Assembly: GCF_040719375.1 (NCBI RefSeq)
Contig: NZ_JBFDTP010000002.1
Span: 248,001 to 312,000, forward strand
Direction: 5' to 3'
Origin: Clostridium sp. AN503
Lineage (GTDB): Bacteria > Bacillota > Clostridia > Lachnospirales > Lachnospiraceae
DNA length: 64,000 nt
Of the stretch, positions 1 to 8,377 are shown one piece after another (the stretch's first letter is position 1; each line of letters starts with the position of its first letter). The notes beneath the pieces are model-generated. The model was given only the letters and a program-made list of their open reading frames with translations, was not told where the DNA came from and ran no database searches. The position numbers were made by a program, and so were the translations under genes.

Positions 1-323
1 GGCTGATCTACCGGATCACAGGGGGGAAACACAAGTACATCATGGGGGACGCCGCCTATCTGGTTAAGGACTCCGTGGGAGCCTTCCGGGAACAGGTATG
101 TCAGGTTTTGGAGTTGTCCTATGAGGAGATTGCCGCCCACCGGAGTATTGGGAGCCGCAGCCTGGTGGAGGATCAGCTTAAGCTGGTGCGTCTGGCAGCA
201 GAGTTAAATCCGAAGGATGCCACGGATGTGTGGGAGTATTTTGGGAACGAAAACAGCAGGGCGATTCCGGATATGGACTATGAGACGTTTATGAGGGAAG
301 TAAAAGTAAGGCCAGGGAGGTAG
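1..323 (+). CDS. mdcD: Malonate decarboxylase beta subunit, C-terminal part (cut by window start)
   Basis: The open frame enters from the left edge (first full codon at base 3) and ends with TAG at 321-323, so only about 106 C-terminal residues are visible. The first residues read LIYRITGGKHKY, which fits the C-terminal region of the beta carboxyltransferase subunit of biotin-independent malonate decarboxylase (MdcD). That subunit, with MdcE, removes CO2 from malonyl-ACP to give acetyl-ACP in the cytoplasm. The assignment is helped strongly by the next gene, a clear MdcE, whose ribosome site (GGGAGG) lies in the last codons of this gene. The upstream genes expected in such operons (MdcA, the ACP MdcC, MdcB) would lie outside the window. 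Confidence 0.82.
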   Translation, partial: LIYRITGGKHKYIMGDAAYLVKDSVGAFREQVCQVLELSYEEIAAHRSIGSRSLVEDQLKLVRLAAELNPKDATDVWEYFGNENSRAIPDMDYETFMREVKVRPGR

Positions 324-327
324 AGCG

Positions 328-1200
328 ATGGGTACGACGATGCTTGGAAAGGGCAGGAAAGCGATTTCCATGATCCTGGATGAGGATTCTTTTGAGGAAG
401 GGCGGATCGACGGGCTTGTGCTGCCGGAGATCGGGCCTGGCGCGGTCATTGGGACTGGAATGCTGAAGCGCCGCAAGGTGACAGTCATAGCCAATGACGC
501 CATGGCTGCCAATCTCCGGTTCCCGGTGGTCTACGCGGGGATCATCGGTATGGAGGAAGCATATAAGATGGCCCTTGCGGTGTACAGCACCATCGAGGCG
601 GACGCAGATAAGCCTTTAGGCCAGAAGCGGCCGCTGGTGCTGATCGTGGACACACCGGGCAACGGACCGGGAAAAGTAGAAGAAATCTTTGGAATGAACA
701 AGGCGACGGGGGCGTATCAGCTTTCCCTGGCGGAAGCCAGGGAGCAGGGGCATCCGGTGGTGGCTATGGTCATCGGACGCGCGATCAGCGGGGCGTTTTT
801 GTGCCATGGGCTGCAGGCGGATCATATCCTGTCCCTTTCGGAGGAATACCAGACCATGATCCATGTAATGCCTCTGGCGGGCATTGCCCGGATCACCAAG
901 CGGGATATCGAGTCGCTGACAGAGCTTTCCCGCACGAATCCCGTGTTTGCCTCCGGAGCAGGATTTTTCTATCAGCTGGGAGGCGTGGAAGAGCTGGTGA
1001 CGAGCGTGGATGAGATGGCGGATATGATTGACCGCCATATTTCAGAGATCATCCGGCGGAATGTATCAGGCAAATCCGAGTTATGCGGCCCATGGGGACG
1101 GGGGATTCTCGGGGACGAGCGGGGAGGAAGGACCGTTCGGGCCAGAGTGATTGAGAAGATGTATGAGGAATTCCGTGCGGTGGAGGAATCGTATCTATAG
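328..1200 (+). CDS. mdcE: Malonate decarboxylase gamma subunit
   Basis: A 290-residue protein of the carboxyltransferase (crotonase-like) fold that matches the gamma subunit of biotin-independent malonate decarboxylase. Recognisable segments are LVLIVDTPGNGPGK near residue 102 and VIGRAISGAFLCHGLQADHI near residue 150, the glycine-rich oxyanion region of the family. With MdcD it decarboxylates malonyl-ACP to acetyl-ACP. The ATG follows GGGAGG with good spacing and starts five bases after the mdcD stop, so the two are translationally coupled. It is a little longer than many family members because of a C-terminal extension after residue 240. No key residue appears missing. Confidence 0.9.
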   Translation: MGTTMLGKGRKAISMILDEDSFEEGRIDGLVLPEIGPGAVIGTGMLKRRKVTVIANDAMAANLRFPVVYAGIIGMEEAYKMALAVYSTIEADADKPLGQKRPLVLIVDTPGNGPGKVEEIFGMNKATGAYQLSLAEAREQGHPVVAMVIGRAISGAFLCHGLQADHILSLSEEYQTMIHVMPLAGIARITKRDIESLTELSRTNPVFASGAGFFYQLGGVEELVTSVDEMADMIDRHISEIIRRNVSGKSELCGPWGRGILGDERGGRTVRARVIEKMYEEFRAVEESYL

Positions 1201-1253
1201 GGCATACGGATGTCTTTAGCTGGCAGTTGCAATATTGGAAAGGGGAATGGTCT

Positions 1254-2327
1254 ATGGATAAAGTGGCTCAGTTAAGGGAGTTTGTTTTGGAGCTGGGGAC
1301 TGCTCCGGCATTTTCGGAAATGGAACGGCGCAGCTTGAAGGATAAGGGCATCGATGGGCCCACCGGGGCGCATGTGATCGAGGAGATCCATGCGCCGCTT
1401 AACTTTGCCTATATTACAGCTACAACAGGGAGCAGCGCCTTCCAGAACCTGGTGGGTGTCACCTGGAACGAGATTGCGGACCGGGTGCAGGCTGCAAAAA
1501 AGCTTTTTGAGCTGGCGGATATCCGTCCTGGCTGCCGGATGCTTGTGACTTACCCGCCGCTTGTCAGCGTGTTTTCCAAAGCGGCGCTTATTGAGCTTGG
1601 GGTGGAGGTGGAGTTCATGCTGCGTTCTGAGCGGGCGGCATTGATCCTGGCGGTCTGTGAGAAAAGGCCGGATGTGGTTGTGGGGGAATCTTCTTTTTTA
1701 AAAGCCGCGCTCCTGGACGCAAAACATATGGGGATGCTGGGGGGATTTCCGGAAGGGCTTGTCTTTTTGGCAGCGGGCACGCCGCTGGACCTTGAGCTGT
1801 TGGAGGCTGCCAGGGATCTGCCGGGGGCCTGTGTCCATGATCTGTACGGCTGTCAGGAATTCGGTTTTCTGACTCTGGATGGGATACCGCTTCGGGATGA
1901 TCTGTCTCTTTTAAAACGGAGAGAGGGGTATTATGACGTGTTTGCAGGCGGGCTTCCTACGGGGGACTGCTTTGCTGTCTCGGAAAAGGGGCATATCTGT
2001 AATCCGGAAGGCAGGATACTCACGTATTCCCGGGTCAGGCAGGAGGAAGAATGCCAGGTTGTGATCAGGCGGACCACGGCGGGCAGCCGTGATACGGCGG
2101 CGAGGCTTGCCAGGACGATCCTGCGGATCAAGGCAAAGATCGTCAGGCTGGACCCGGAACTGGAGCTGGGGGCGGACCACACGCAGCTTTTGATACAGAA
2201 TGATGCAGGAAACAGTATGGTTTTGGATGGCCCGGTGAAGACCAGGCTGTTTGACTGTCTGATGGAGGCCCAGAAGGATTACCAGTCCAGGCAGAAATCA
2301 GATCCGGTGTGGAGAAAAACGCGGTGA
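1254..2327 (+). CDS. Adenylate-forming (ANL-like) ligase in the malonate decarboxylase operon
   Basis: A 357-residue protein resembling phenylacetate-CoA ligase-type adenylate-forming enzymes but shorter. It has a TGSSAF segment near residue 55, in place of the usual Ser/Thr/Gly-rich phosphate loop, a middle region of alternating strands and helices (VVVGESSFLKAALLDA), and DLYGCQEFG near residue 195 in the place of the YGxTE motif. The ATG at 1254 was chosen because GGAAAGGGG stands just before it; an in-frame TTG at 1227 lacks this. Position between mdcE and mdcG suggests a role with the decarboxylase. Malonomonas rubra uses an ACP-SH:acetate ligase (MadH) to prime its carrier protein, and this gene may do the same; that is inference. 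The C-terminal lid domain of full ANL enzymes looks short or degenerate. Confidence 0.55.
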   Translation: MDKVAQLREFVLELGTAPAFSEMERRSLKDKGIDGPTGAHVIEEIHAPLNFAYITATTGSSAFQNLVGVTWNEIADRVQAAKKLFELADIRPGCRMLVTYPPLVSVFSKAALIELGVEVEFMLRSERAALILAVCEKRPDVVVGESSFLKAALLDAKHMGMLGGFPEGLVFLAAGTPLDLELLEAARDLPGACVHDLYGCQEFGFLTLDGIPLRDDLSLLKRREGYYDVFAGGLPTGDCFAVSEKGHICNPEGRILTYSRVRQEEECQVVIRRTTAGSRDTAARLARTILRIKAKIVRLDPELELGADHTQLLIQNDAGNSMVLDGPVKTRLFDCLMEAQKDYQSRQKSDPVWRKTR

Positions 2328-2342
2328 AGGAGGATTCAGATT

Positions 2343-3122
2343 GTGAGGGAACATAAAACGTGCATTTCAGATATGAAAAATAGAACTGGCTGGATGCGCC
2401 ATACCCTGATCTGGCTCACTCCCGCAGGACGGCGTTTTGCTGCGGCGCATATCCGGGGACAGCTGTGGACGGACAGCCAGTGGACGGGGAACCAATGGAC
2501 AGATAGTCAATGGACAGGCAGCAGGCAGGGGGAAGAGGGGGATGTATGGAGAGAATCGCTTGTCATGGACAACAGGATTCCTGGAATCCTCTGCCGTCAG
2601 CCTAAAGATCAGTCTGGTATATGGACCTGCGGTTTTTCTCACTGGGAGTTTGAGGATGGACGCCGCAGACGCCTGTTGGCGGATTTCCGTGTGGAGGATG
2701 TGGAAAGGACATGTTCTCCGTTTGAACTCTGTTCCGGGAAACAAAAGGATGATCTGTGCCGCCGGTATCCGCAGCTGCGGGCGGTATTTTCTGCTGCGGA
2801 AGCTTGCGAACTGGAGTGTGGTATCTACGGTTCCACTGCTCTGGAATGGGTGACGGGGCTTATGTACCGTCATGCAGATTCAGACTTTGATCTTTATGTA
2901 AGGCAGAAGCCGGGAGGGGATGCCGGGCGCTTTGAACGTGAACTGGCCCGCCTGGAGCGGGATGAGGGAATCCGGCTGGATGTGGAGCTTGAACTGGACG
3001 GCTGCGGCGTCAAGCTGAAAGAACTGGCTGCGCCTGGAAGAACAGTCCTGGGAAAAGGGCTTTATGATGTCAGGCTGTTTGAGAAAAAGGAAGGGACCGT
3101 TATTCCATGTGGGATGGAATAG
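2343..3122 (+). CDS. mdcG: Phosphoribosyl-dephospho-CoA transferase (malonate decarboxylase holo-ACP synthase)
   Basis: A 259-residue nucleotidyltransferase-fold protein. The signature is YGSTALEW followed by SDFDLYV around residues 162-183, giving the G-S-x(n)-D-x-D pattern that binds metal and triphosphate, as in MdcG. The enzyme attaches the 2'-(5''-phosphoribosyl)-3'-dephospho-CoA prosthetic group to the carrier protein of malonate decarboxylase. The start is GTG at 2343, eight bases after AAGGAGG; no better start is visible. Residues 42-61 form four near-identical pentapeptides (WTDSQ, WTGNQ, WTDSQ, WTGSR), encoded by a 15-base tandem repeat, which I do not associate with this family and read as a local expansion in a linker. 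The gene is the last of the operon in this window. Confidence 0.78.
   Translation: MREHKTCISDMKNRTGWMRHTLIWLTPAGRRFAAAHIRGQLWTDSQWTGNQWTDSQWTGSRQGEEGDVWRESLVMDNRIPGILCRQPKDQSGIWTCGFSHWEFEDGRRRRLLADFRVEDVERTCSPFELCSGKQKDDLCRRYPQLRAVFSAAEACELECGIYGSTALEWVTGLMYRHADSDFDLYVRQKPGGDAGRFERELARLERDEGIRLDVELELDGCGVKLKELAAPGRTVLGKGLYDVRLFEKKEGTVIPCGME
2466..2525 (+). repeat. Four 15-bp tandem repeats inside mdcG
   Basis: Four consecutive 15-base units, each starting TGGAC (2466, 2481, 2496, 2511), encode the pentapeptides WTDSQ, WTGNQ, WTDSQ and WTGSR. The length is a multiple of three, so expansion or loss keeps the mdcG frame open. Confidence 0.9.
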
Positions 3123-3142
3123 CGGTCTCTTCCTGCTGTGTT

Positions 3143-3847
3143 TCAGTCGTCCTCTGTCCTGTCTGCAATCTCACGCAGTCTTTCTACATCCCGGATGATA
3201 TATCGGCTTTTTTCTTTTGCCAGGATCCCGTCGCGGATAAAATTAAGCATCGTATTGTTGGAGGTGACCCGGCTGGTATTGGCGATGGCCGCCAGCTCCG
3301 TGCAGGTGAAGCGGATATTGAGGAGGGTTCCGTTCGGGGTTTTCTGACCGTAGTTTTCGTACAGGCAGAGAAGGAGCCGTGCAATGCGCTGGGGCGCTTT
3401 CTCAAAGGCCAGCATGGTGATCTGGGAGATCAGCAGCCGGTTCTTGCGCGCCTCATACTGAAGCAGCCAGTCCGCAAGACAGACCTCGCTGTGGAACAGT
3501 CTTTGGACTTCCAGAGAGGGGATACTGTAGACCTCTGTCTCAGTGATAGCCGTGGCAGTAGTTACGTGTGTCTGGCTAAGGATACAGGCCACCTCGCCGA
3601 TCATAGCGCCGGTGCACGCAATGTACAGATGCTTTTGCTGACCACTGCTGTGAAGGATGCTGACACAGACGCGGCCCTTCGCTATGATGTAGACGTTGGA
3701 ATGCTGCTTGTCCTGCCAGTAGATCTCCTGGTTCGCCCGGAACTTGATACGGGGGCGGTCTTTGATGAGCGTCTCCCAGATATCCATGCTTACGGAAATC
3801 CACGGGGAATTAAGATTTCCCCAGTCCTTGCTTGGTATGGTAATCAT
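3143..3847 (-). CDS. Crp/Fnr family transcriptional regulator
   Basis: A 234-residue protein with an N-terminal cyclic-nucleotide-binding-like barrel (about residues 25-140; GRVCVSILHSSGQQKHLYIA, then GEVACILSQTHV) and a C-terminal winged helix-turn-helix (FTCTELAAIANTSRVTSNNT, then the wing RYIIRDVERL). It lacks the N-terminal cysteine cluster of FNR, so an iron-sulfur sensor is unlikely; the ligand is unknown. It ends 20 bases from mdcG on the opposite strand and diverges from the RidA operon at 4144, so either neighbour could be its target. A consensus promoter on the reverse strand (3915-3944) drives it, with ribosome site AGAAGGAG before the ATG. Confidence 0.85.
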   Translation of the reverse strand: MITIPSKDWGNLNSPWISVSMDIWETLIKDRPRIKFRANQEIYWQDKQHSNVYIIAKGRVCVSILHSSGQQKHLYIACTGAMIGEVACILSQTHVTTATAITETEVYSIPSLEVQRLFHSEVCLADWLLQYEARKNRLLISQITMLAFEKAPQRIARLLLCLYENYGQKTPNGTLLNIRFTCTELAAIANTSRVTSNNTMLNFIRDGILAKEKSRYIIRDVERLREIADRTEDD

Positions 3848-3914
3848 GTGTGTTTACTCCTTCTGGTTATGCAGATTCGCTTTAGGGCAGTTTGTTGACG
3901 GTTGGTTTGTCACC

Positions 3915-3944
3915 ATTATAATATCCTGTGGGTTGCTTTGTCAA
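3915..3944 (-). promoter_or_regulatory. Sigma-A promoter of the Crp/Fnr regulator
   Basis: On the reverse strand TTGACA (3939-3944) and TATAAT (3915-3920) are both perfect consensus hexamers separated by 18 bases. They point at the regulator starting at 3847. Confidence 0.75.
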
Positions 3945-4067
3945 ATAGATGGGGACCGCGCGAAAGCTGATGTTGGAGGGAGCGGGGAAAGGTAACAGGT
4001 GGAAAGAAGGCAAATTAAAAGTGAAAAAATATACTGAAATATAAAATGCTTAACATCTTTTTCTCCG

Positions 4068-4089
4068 GTTTTTTGTTACATTAAAAAAC
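4068..4089. promoter_or_regulatory. Inverted repeat upstream of the RidA operon, possible Crp/Fnr-type site
   Basis: GTTTTTT, eight bases, AAAAAAC forms a 22-base dyad 55 bases before the RidA start and between the divergent regulator and this operon. The spacing resembles Crp/Fnr-family sites but the arms are low in complexity. Direct evidence is only the symmetry. Confidence 0.35.
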
Positions 4090-4143
4090 AGAAGGGGAGC
4101 TGTTTTGGGCGGCTGAACCTGAATGAAGAAAGGAGAGATGATG

Positions 4144-4611
4144 ATGGGAAAAGTGGAGGAGCGTTTGGAAGCTGCGGGTATCGTGCTTCCGGAAGTGCCG
4201 GTGCCGCTTGCGGCTTATGTGCCGGGGGTGGTGTCGGGGAAGATGGTGTATACTTCGGGGCAGCTCCCGATGGCGTCCGGTTCTCTGGCGTATAAAGGGC
4301 GCCTGGGAGAGGATGCTTCGGTTGAGGAGGGGTATGCGGCTGCCAGGCAGTGCGCGGTCAATTGTCTGGGCGTGTTAAAAAGCCTGTTGGGGGATTTGGA
4401 CCGGGTTACCCGTGTGGTGAAGGTGGTCGGATTTGTCAACAGCGCTGCGGATTTTGAGGGCCAGCCGAAGGTGTTAAACGGAGCGTCGGAGCTGTTGCAG
4501 ACGGCTTTTGGTGATGCGGGAGTTCACGCGCGGTCCGCGGTGGGAGTGTCGTCCCTGCCGCTCGGAGCCATGTGCGAGGTGGAGATCGCTGTGGAGTATC
4601 ATGATTGGTGA
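4144..4611 (+). CDS. RidA/YjgF family enamine/imine deaminase
   Basis: A 155-residue protein of the RidA (YjgF/YER057c/UK114) family. The typical TSGQLPM strand lies near residue 36, and HARSAVGVSSLPLGAMCEVEI near the C-terminus holds the substrate-binding arginine (about residue 129) and the conserved glutamate. Such proteins form trimers in the cytoplasm and hydrolyse reactive enamines or imines made by PLP enzymes. The next gene is a PLP enzyme, which supports that pairing. Three in-frame ATGs (4138, 4141, 4144) follow AAAGGAG; 4144 has the best spacing. An ATG at 4123 precedes the ribosome site and is unlikely. A 6-bp hairpin (4613-4627) follows the stop. Confidence 0.85.
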   Translation: MGKVEERLEAAGIVLPEVPVPLAAYVPGVVSGKMVYTSGQLPMASGSLAYKGRLGEDASVEEGYAAARQCAVNCLGVLKSLLGDLDRVTRVVKVVGFVNSAADFEGQPKVLNGASELLQTAFGDAGVHARSAVGVSSLPLGAMCEVEIAVEYHDW

Positions 4612-4679
4612 TGTCTGCGCAGCAGACGTGTCCATTTACCAAATAAAACCAGTAGAAGAAAAAGATAAGGAGCGATATG

Positions 4680-5930
4680 ATGATGAATAGCAAGATTGAC
4701 TGGAAGAAGATCCGTGAGGAGGAATTCCCGGTATTAAAGACGATGACATTTTTGGATGCAGCCTGTGTCAGCTTTGCGCCGCAGCGTGCGGTCAATGCGG
4801 TGAAGGCGTTTGCAGACATGACGGCGCGCCAGGATGAGGCCAACAGCAGCGCCCACCATATTGCGATGGACAGCCTTCGGGGAAAGGCGTATGAGGAAGC
4901 GGCTAAGCTTTTTAACGCGGACCCGGAGGAGATCGCACTGGTGGAGAGCACATCCCACGGGCTGAACATTGCCGCCCAGGGCATTGAACTGAATGAGGGG
5001 GACAGCATTATTACCACGAATCTGGAGTTTATACAGGTGGCGCTGCCCTGGTGTGTGATGCGAAAGGACAAGAAGATTGATATCCGTGTGTGCAGGACTC
5101 CGGACAATCGGTTCCGGGCAGAGGATTTTGCGAAGCTGGCGGATAAGACCACAAAGCTCCTGGTCATGTCCACGGTAGAGTGGTGCAACGGTTGGGCAAG
5201 CGATTTAAAAGAGATCGGAGACTGGTGCCGGGACAACAATATTATATTCGTGGTGGATGCGGTACAGCAGATGGGCGTCACGAAGATCGACACGAAGGAG
5301 TGCCACATCGACTTAATGACCGCAGGCGGACATAAATGGGGCAACAGCCCATACGGAACCGGAATCCTCTATGTGAATAAGAATTCTCTGGACAAGATCA
5401 AACAGAGCTATGCAGGCTACTTGAATACGACGGTGCCGGAGGGCGGATGGGGCGCTTATTGGGAGAAATGCGACGCTCAGGCGGTGTCTGACTGGACCTT
5501 CCCCAACACGGCGCGCAAGTATGAGATCGGCGGCACCTCCAACTATGCGGGAGCTATTGCCCTGGGAGAGTCTTTGGGGCTGGTCAATGAGATCGGCATT
5601 GAGAATATACAGGAACATGTCTGGGAACTGGGCGAGTACTGTATGGACCAGATTGAGGCCATCGGCGGGACGCTGATCACCCACCGGGACCCGGGGCGCC
5701 GTGCGGGGATCATTATCGCCCGACTGTATGATGATGTGGACATCGACAGGAAGATCATGAGGGAGCTTCATGCGAGAAAGGTATTTGTGGCGCAGCGGTT
5801 TACAGACAATGTGGGCGGGTTCCGCATTTCCTGCCAGTGGTTCAATGTGAAGGAAGATATTGATGCGATGATCGCAGCGATGAAAGATATCATTGCCCTG
5901 ATTGGCCGGGAGCCGGATTATAAGGGGTAA
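4680..5930 (+). CDS. Class V PLP-dependent aminotransferase / cysteine desulfurase-like protein
   Basis: A 416-residue fold-type I PLP enzyme of the class V group (cysteine desulfurase, selenocysteine lyase, isopenicillin N epimerase relatives). The Schiff-base lysine is in TAGGHKWGNSP (about K219), preceded by FVVDAVQQMG with the aspartate that pairs with the pyridine nitrogen (about D193), and ESTSHGLNIAAQG near residue 92 forms the phosphate region. The long cysteine-bearing loop of true IscS-type desulfurases is not evident, so sulfur transfer is not the safest guess; elimination or epimerisation of an amino acid fits the RidA gene upstream and the M20 hydrolases downstream. Start chosen at the middle of three ATGs, seven bases after AAGGAG. 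Confidence 0.78.
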   Translation: MMNSKIDWKKIREEEFPVLKTMTFLDAACVSFAPQRAVNAVKAFADMTARQDEANSSAHHIAMDSLRGKAYEEAAKLFNADPEEIALVESTSHGLNIAAQGIELNEGDSIITTNLEFIQVALPWCVMRKDKKIDIRVCRTPDNRFRAEDFAKLADKTTKLLVMSTVEWCNGWASDLKEIGDWCRDNNIIFVVDAVQQMGVTKIDTKECHIDLMTAGGHKWGNSPYGTGILYVNKNSLDKIKQSYAGYLNTTVPEGGWGAYWEKCDAQAVSDWTFPNTARKYEIGGTSNYAGAIALGESLGLVNEIGIENIQEHVWELGEYCMDQIEAIGGTLITHRDPGRRAGIIIARLYDDVDIDRKIMRELHARKVFVAQRFTDNVGGFRISCQWFNVKEDIDAMIAAMKDIIALIGREPDYKG

Positions 5931-5999
5931 GTGGCAAAAGGGGGTGAGATCCATGGGGCAGAGGCCTCATGGATCTCCATATTTCAGGAGGAGATACAG

Positions 6000-7208
6000 A
6001 TGAAGTTTTTACAGGTGAAAAACTATATTGAGGAGCACCGCAGGGAAATGCTTGAGATGTGGAGGGATTTTGTGGAGACGCCCAGCCAGGCCAGGGACCG
6101 CGCCGCCGCTATGAAAATGAAGGAGAAGCTTGCAGGGATCCTTGGACAGATGGGGATGGATGTGAAGGAATACGACGTGGGTCCGGTCAACAGCCAGACC
6201 ATTGAGGCGGTCCTTGGGGCGGACCGCCCGGGGAAGCCGGTCCTGTTTGCGGGGCATTACGATACGGTCAACTGTTCTCCGGTGGAGGATGCAAAACCGG
6301 GGGATGAGAGGGAATTTGACGGCACGCCGCATTTTCGCGTGGACAGCCAGGGAAGGGCATACGGCCTGGGGGCGCTGGATATGAAGGGTGGGATCGTGAT
6401 CGCCATCTGGGTCATAAAAGCGCTTGAGGCGGCGGGGTATCAGGACCGTCCGATCAAAGTCCTGCTGGCCGGGGATGAGGACAAGGGACATTTTGACGCG
6501 AATACGCCGGAGGTCCTGATGCAGGCGTCTGCGGGGGCCCTCTGCTGTTTCAATATGGAGACTGGACGTGTAAACTCTGATATCTGCATTGGCCGTAAGG
6601 GCGGCGGGGAAGGCGAGATCTGGGTCAACGGCACTGCAGCCCATGCGGGGAATGATTTTGTGAGCGGGCGCAATGCGGTGCTTGGGATGGCGAACAAGGC
6701 CATAGAATTGTCGCGCCTGACGGACCTCTCAGAAGGCACCACCATTGCGCCGACGGTGATCAGGGGAGGGACGGTTCCAAACGGGATTCCGGACTATTGC
6801 CATATGTATTTTGATGTGCGCTACCAGAAATCGGAGGAGGCCAGGCGGGTGAAGGAAGGATTTGCGCGGATCGCGGGGACGACCCATATCGAAGGCACCT
6901 GCACTGAATATATCTACAAAGAATATATGCCGCCCTTTGATGTTACGCCGGAGGGGGAGGCCCTGGCGGATCTGGTTGCGGAGGTATCCCGGGAACAGGG
7001 GCTGGGGGATCTCGGAAAGATCTTTTTAGGGGGAAGCTCGGATGCCTGCTATTTTACGTTGGCGGGAGTCCCAACTATCTGTGCCATGGGAGTCTGCGGC
7101 CAGTTTAACCATTCCAGCAGGGAGTATGCGCTGGTGGAGAGCCTATATACCCGCGCGAAGCTTTTGGCATGCACGGTACTGGATATCGAAAAATTTGCCG
7201 GTCGTTGA
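6000..7208 (+). CDS. M20 family metallohydrolase (peptidase/deacylase), copy 1
   Basis: A 402-residue enzyme of the M20 family (aminoacylase, acetylornithine deacetylase, succinyl-diaminopimelate desuccinylase, ArgE/DapE). Zinc ligands and catalytic residues are visible: GHYDTV (about H86), GLGALDMKGG (about D127), GDEDKGH (base and ligand near 157; Asp replaces the usual second Glu), NMETGR, and a C-terminal QFNHSSREYA histidine. The dimerisation domain lies between (GTAAHAGN). It would split an amide-linked acyl or carbamoyl group from an amino acid or cleave a dipeptide. ATG 6000 follows AGGAGGAGATACAG; the earlier in-frame start region has no ribosome site. It is a clear paralogue of the gene at 8378. 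Confidence 0.87.
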   Translation: MKFLQVKNYIEEHRREMLEMWRDFVETPSQARDRAAAMKMKEKLAGILGQMGMDVKEYDVGPVNSQTIEAVLGADRPGKPVLFAGHYDTVNCSPVEDAKPGDEREFDGTPHFRVDSQGRAYGLGALDMKGGIVIAIWVIKALEAAGYQDRPIKVLLAGDEDKGHFDANTPEVLMQASAGALCCFNMETGRVNSDICIGRKGGGEGEIWVNGTAAHAGNDFVSGRNAVLGMANKAIELSRLTDLSEGTTIAPTVIRGGTVPNGIPDYCHMYFDVRYQKSEEARRVKEGFARIAGTTHIEGTCTEYIYKEYMPPFDVTPEGEALADLVAEVSREQGLGDLGKIFLGGSSDACYFTLAGVPTICAMGVCGQFNHSSREYALVESLYTRAKLLACTVLDIEKFAGR

Positions 7209-7233
7209 CCGGCGGCAGATGGAGGAAGGTCAT

Positions 7234-8124
7234 ATGGGGGCTGCAAACGGGAGATTCAGGGAAAGTGATACAGGAGTGTGGCGGAAATATCTGGAGCTGG
7301 CAGCCGGCACCATGATCAGCGTGCTTGGATTACAGCTCTTTATTACTCCCGCCGGTCTTTATAACGGCGGGACCATCGGTGTTTCTCAGATTATCCGGAC
7401 GCTCTTGACGGAATATCTGGGCCTGTCAACAGGGATCGATCTGGCTGGTGTGATCAATCTTGTGATCAATATCCCTCTGATGGTTATGGCATATTTTATC
7501 CTGAGCAGACGTTTTTTTCTGCGGACAGCATTTGTGATGGCAGTGCAGACCGTCGCCATATCTGCTATCCATGTGGGGCAGCCGATCATCAGTGACAGGC
7601 TGACAAGTTGTCTGGTGGGCGGTATGGTGGTGGGAGTCGGATGTGGGATGATCCTGCGTGCAGGAGGGAGCGGAGCGGGTTTTGATATTATCGGCGTGTG
7701 GCTTGCCAGGACGAGGGTGCGGGCCGGGGTCGGAACCTTGACTACATTTATGAATGCCTGTGTTTATTTGGCCTGCGCCGCCCTGTTCAGCCTTCCTACG
7801 GCTATTTATTCCATTATCTATGCGGTATTTTCCGCTATGATGATCGACCGGGTGCACACTCAGAATATCAGCTGCGGCGTGATCATCATTTCCCGGAAGG
7901 AAAACCTGCACCAGCGTATCATGGCGGAGCTTGAGCGGGGAGTCACTTACTGGAAGGGCAGCGGCGGGCAGAGTGGGGGTGGCATGTATATCTATTATAC
8001 GGTGGTCTCCAAATATGAGGAGATACTGCTGCGCCGTCTGCTCTGGCAGGAGGATGAACACGCATTTATCGTGGTGGATGAAAATCAGAGGGTATACGGG
8101 AATTTTATACGCCGTCTTAATTGA
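7234..8124 (+). CDS. YitT family membrane protein with C-terminal DUF2179
   Basis: A 296-residue integral membrane protein of the YitT family. Five to six hydrophobic helices fill the first 200 residues, including GLQLFITPAGLYNGGTIGVS, and GCGMILRAGGSGAGFDIIG is the conserved loop. The last 80 residues (CGVIIISRKENLHQRI to HAFIVVDENQRVYG) match the cytoplasmic DUF2179 domain. The function of the family is not established; export or uptake of small molecules is possible. ATG 7234 stands six bases after GGAGGAAGG and 26 bases after the M20 stop, so it belongs to the same operon. Confidence 0.85.
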   Translation: MGAANGRFRESDTGVWRKYLELAAGTMISVLGLQLFITPAGLYNGGTIGVSQIIRTLLTEYLGLSTGIDLAGVINLVINIPLMVMAYFILSRRFFLRTAFVMAVQTVAISAIHVGQPIISDRLTSCLVGGMVVGVGCGMILRAGGSGAGFDIIGVWLARTRVRAGVGTLTTFMNACVYLACAALFSLPTAIYSIIYAVFSAMMIDRVHTQNISCGVIIISRKENLHQRIMAELERGVTYWKGSGGQSGGGMYIYYTVVSKYEEILLRRLLWQEDEHAFIVVDENQRVYGNFIRRLN

Positions 8125-8285
8125 AAGATTCATACGGAAAGAGAAAAATATTGATAAATTGTAAAATACTTGATAGTTTACGGTACTATGTTTTAGTATA
8201 ATTTCCCTAAACCGGGGGGATTCAAAAGACAATAAAGAATGATTCATCAATTTGCGCGCAAAAAAGAAACAAATTACGGTTGTTC

Positions 8286-8357
8286 TGGATGCCGGGCCGC
8301 TTCCTGTTTTGATAATACAGGGTTTTCCCCTTGAGCGCGGCTTCGGTGGTCCATCCA
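8286..8357 (+). other. Structured leader before the second M20 gene
   Basis: In the 253-base gap before 8378, TGGATG (8286-8291) can pair with CATCCA (8352-8357), CCG (8292-8294) with CGG (8344-8346), and GCCGC (8296-8300) with GCGGC (8337-8341); an inner hairpin CCTGT/ACAGG sits at 8303-8321. The fold ends just before the ribosome site AAAGGGAAAGG. Upstream (8251-8262) is the 12-base palindrome TTTGCGCGCAAA. It does not match a riboswitch that I recognise. Confidence 0.35.
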
Positions 8358-8377
8358 CAAAAGGGAAAGGATAAAGT

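Noticed and set aside
4436..5344. Reverse-strand open frame of 302 codons
   Set aside because: Runs opposite to the RidA and PLP enzyme genes, which are clear families; its text is Ser/Ala-rich shadow coding.
8170..8205. Promoter before the second M20 gene (TTGATA and TATAAT)
   Set aside because: The hexamers are about 21 bases apart, too far for sigma-A; other pairings give 14 bases.
7426..8358. Reverse-strand open frame of 310 codons
   Set aside because: Antisense to the YitT gene, His/Pro-rich and without a ribosome site.
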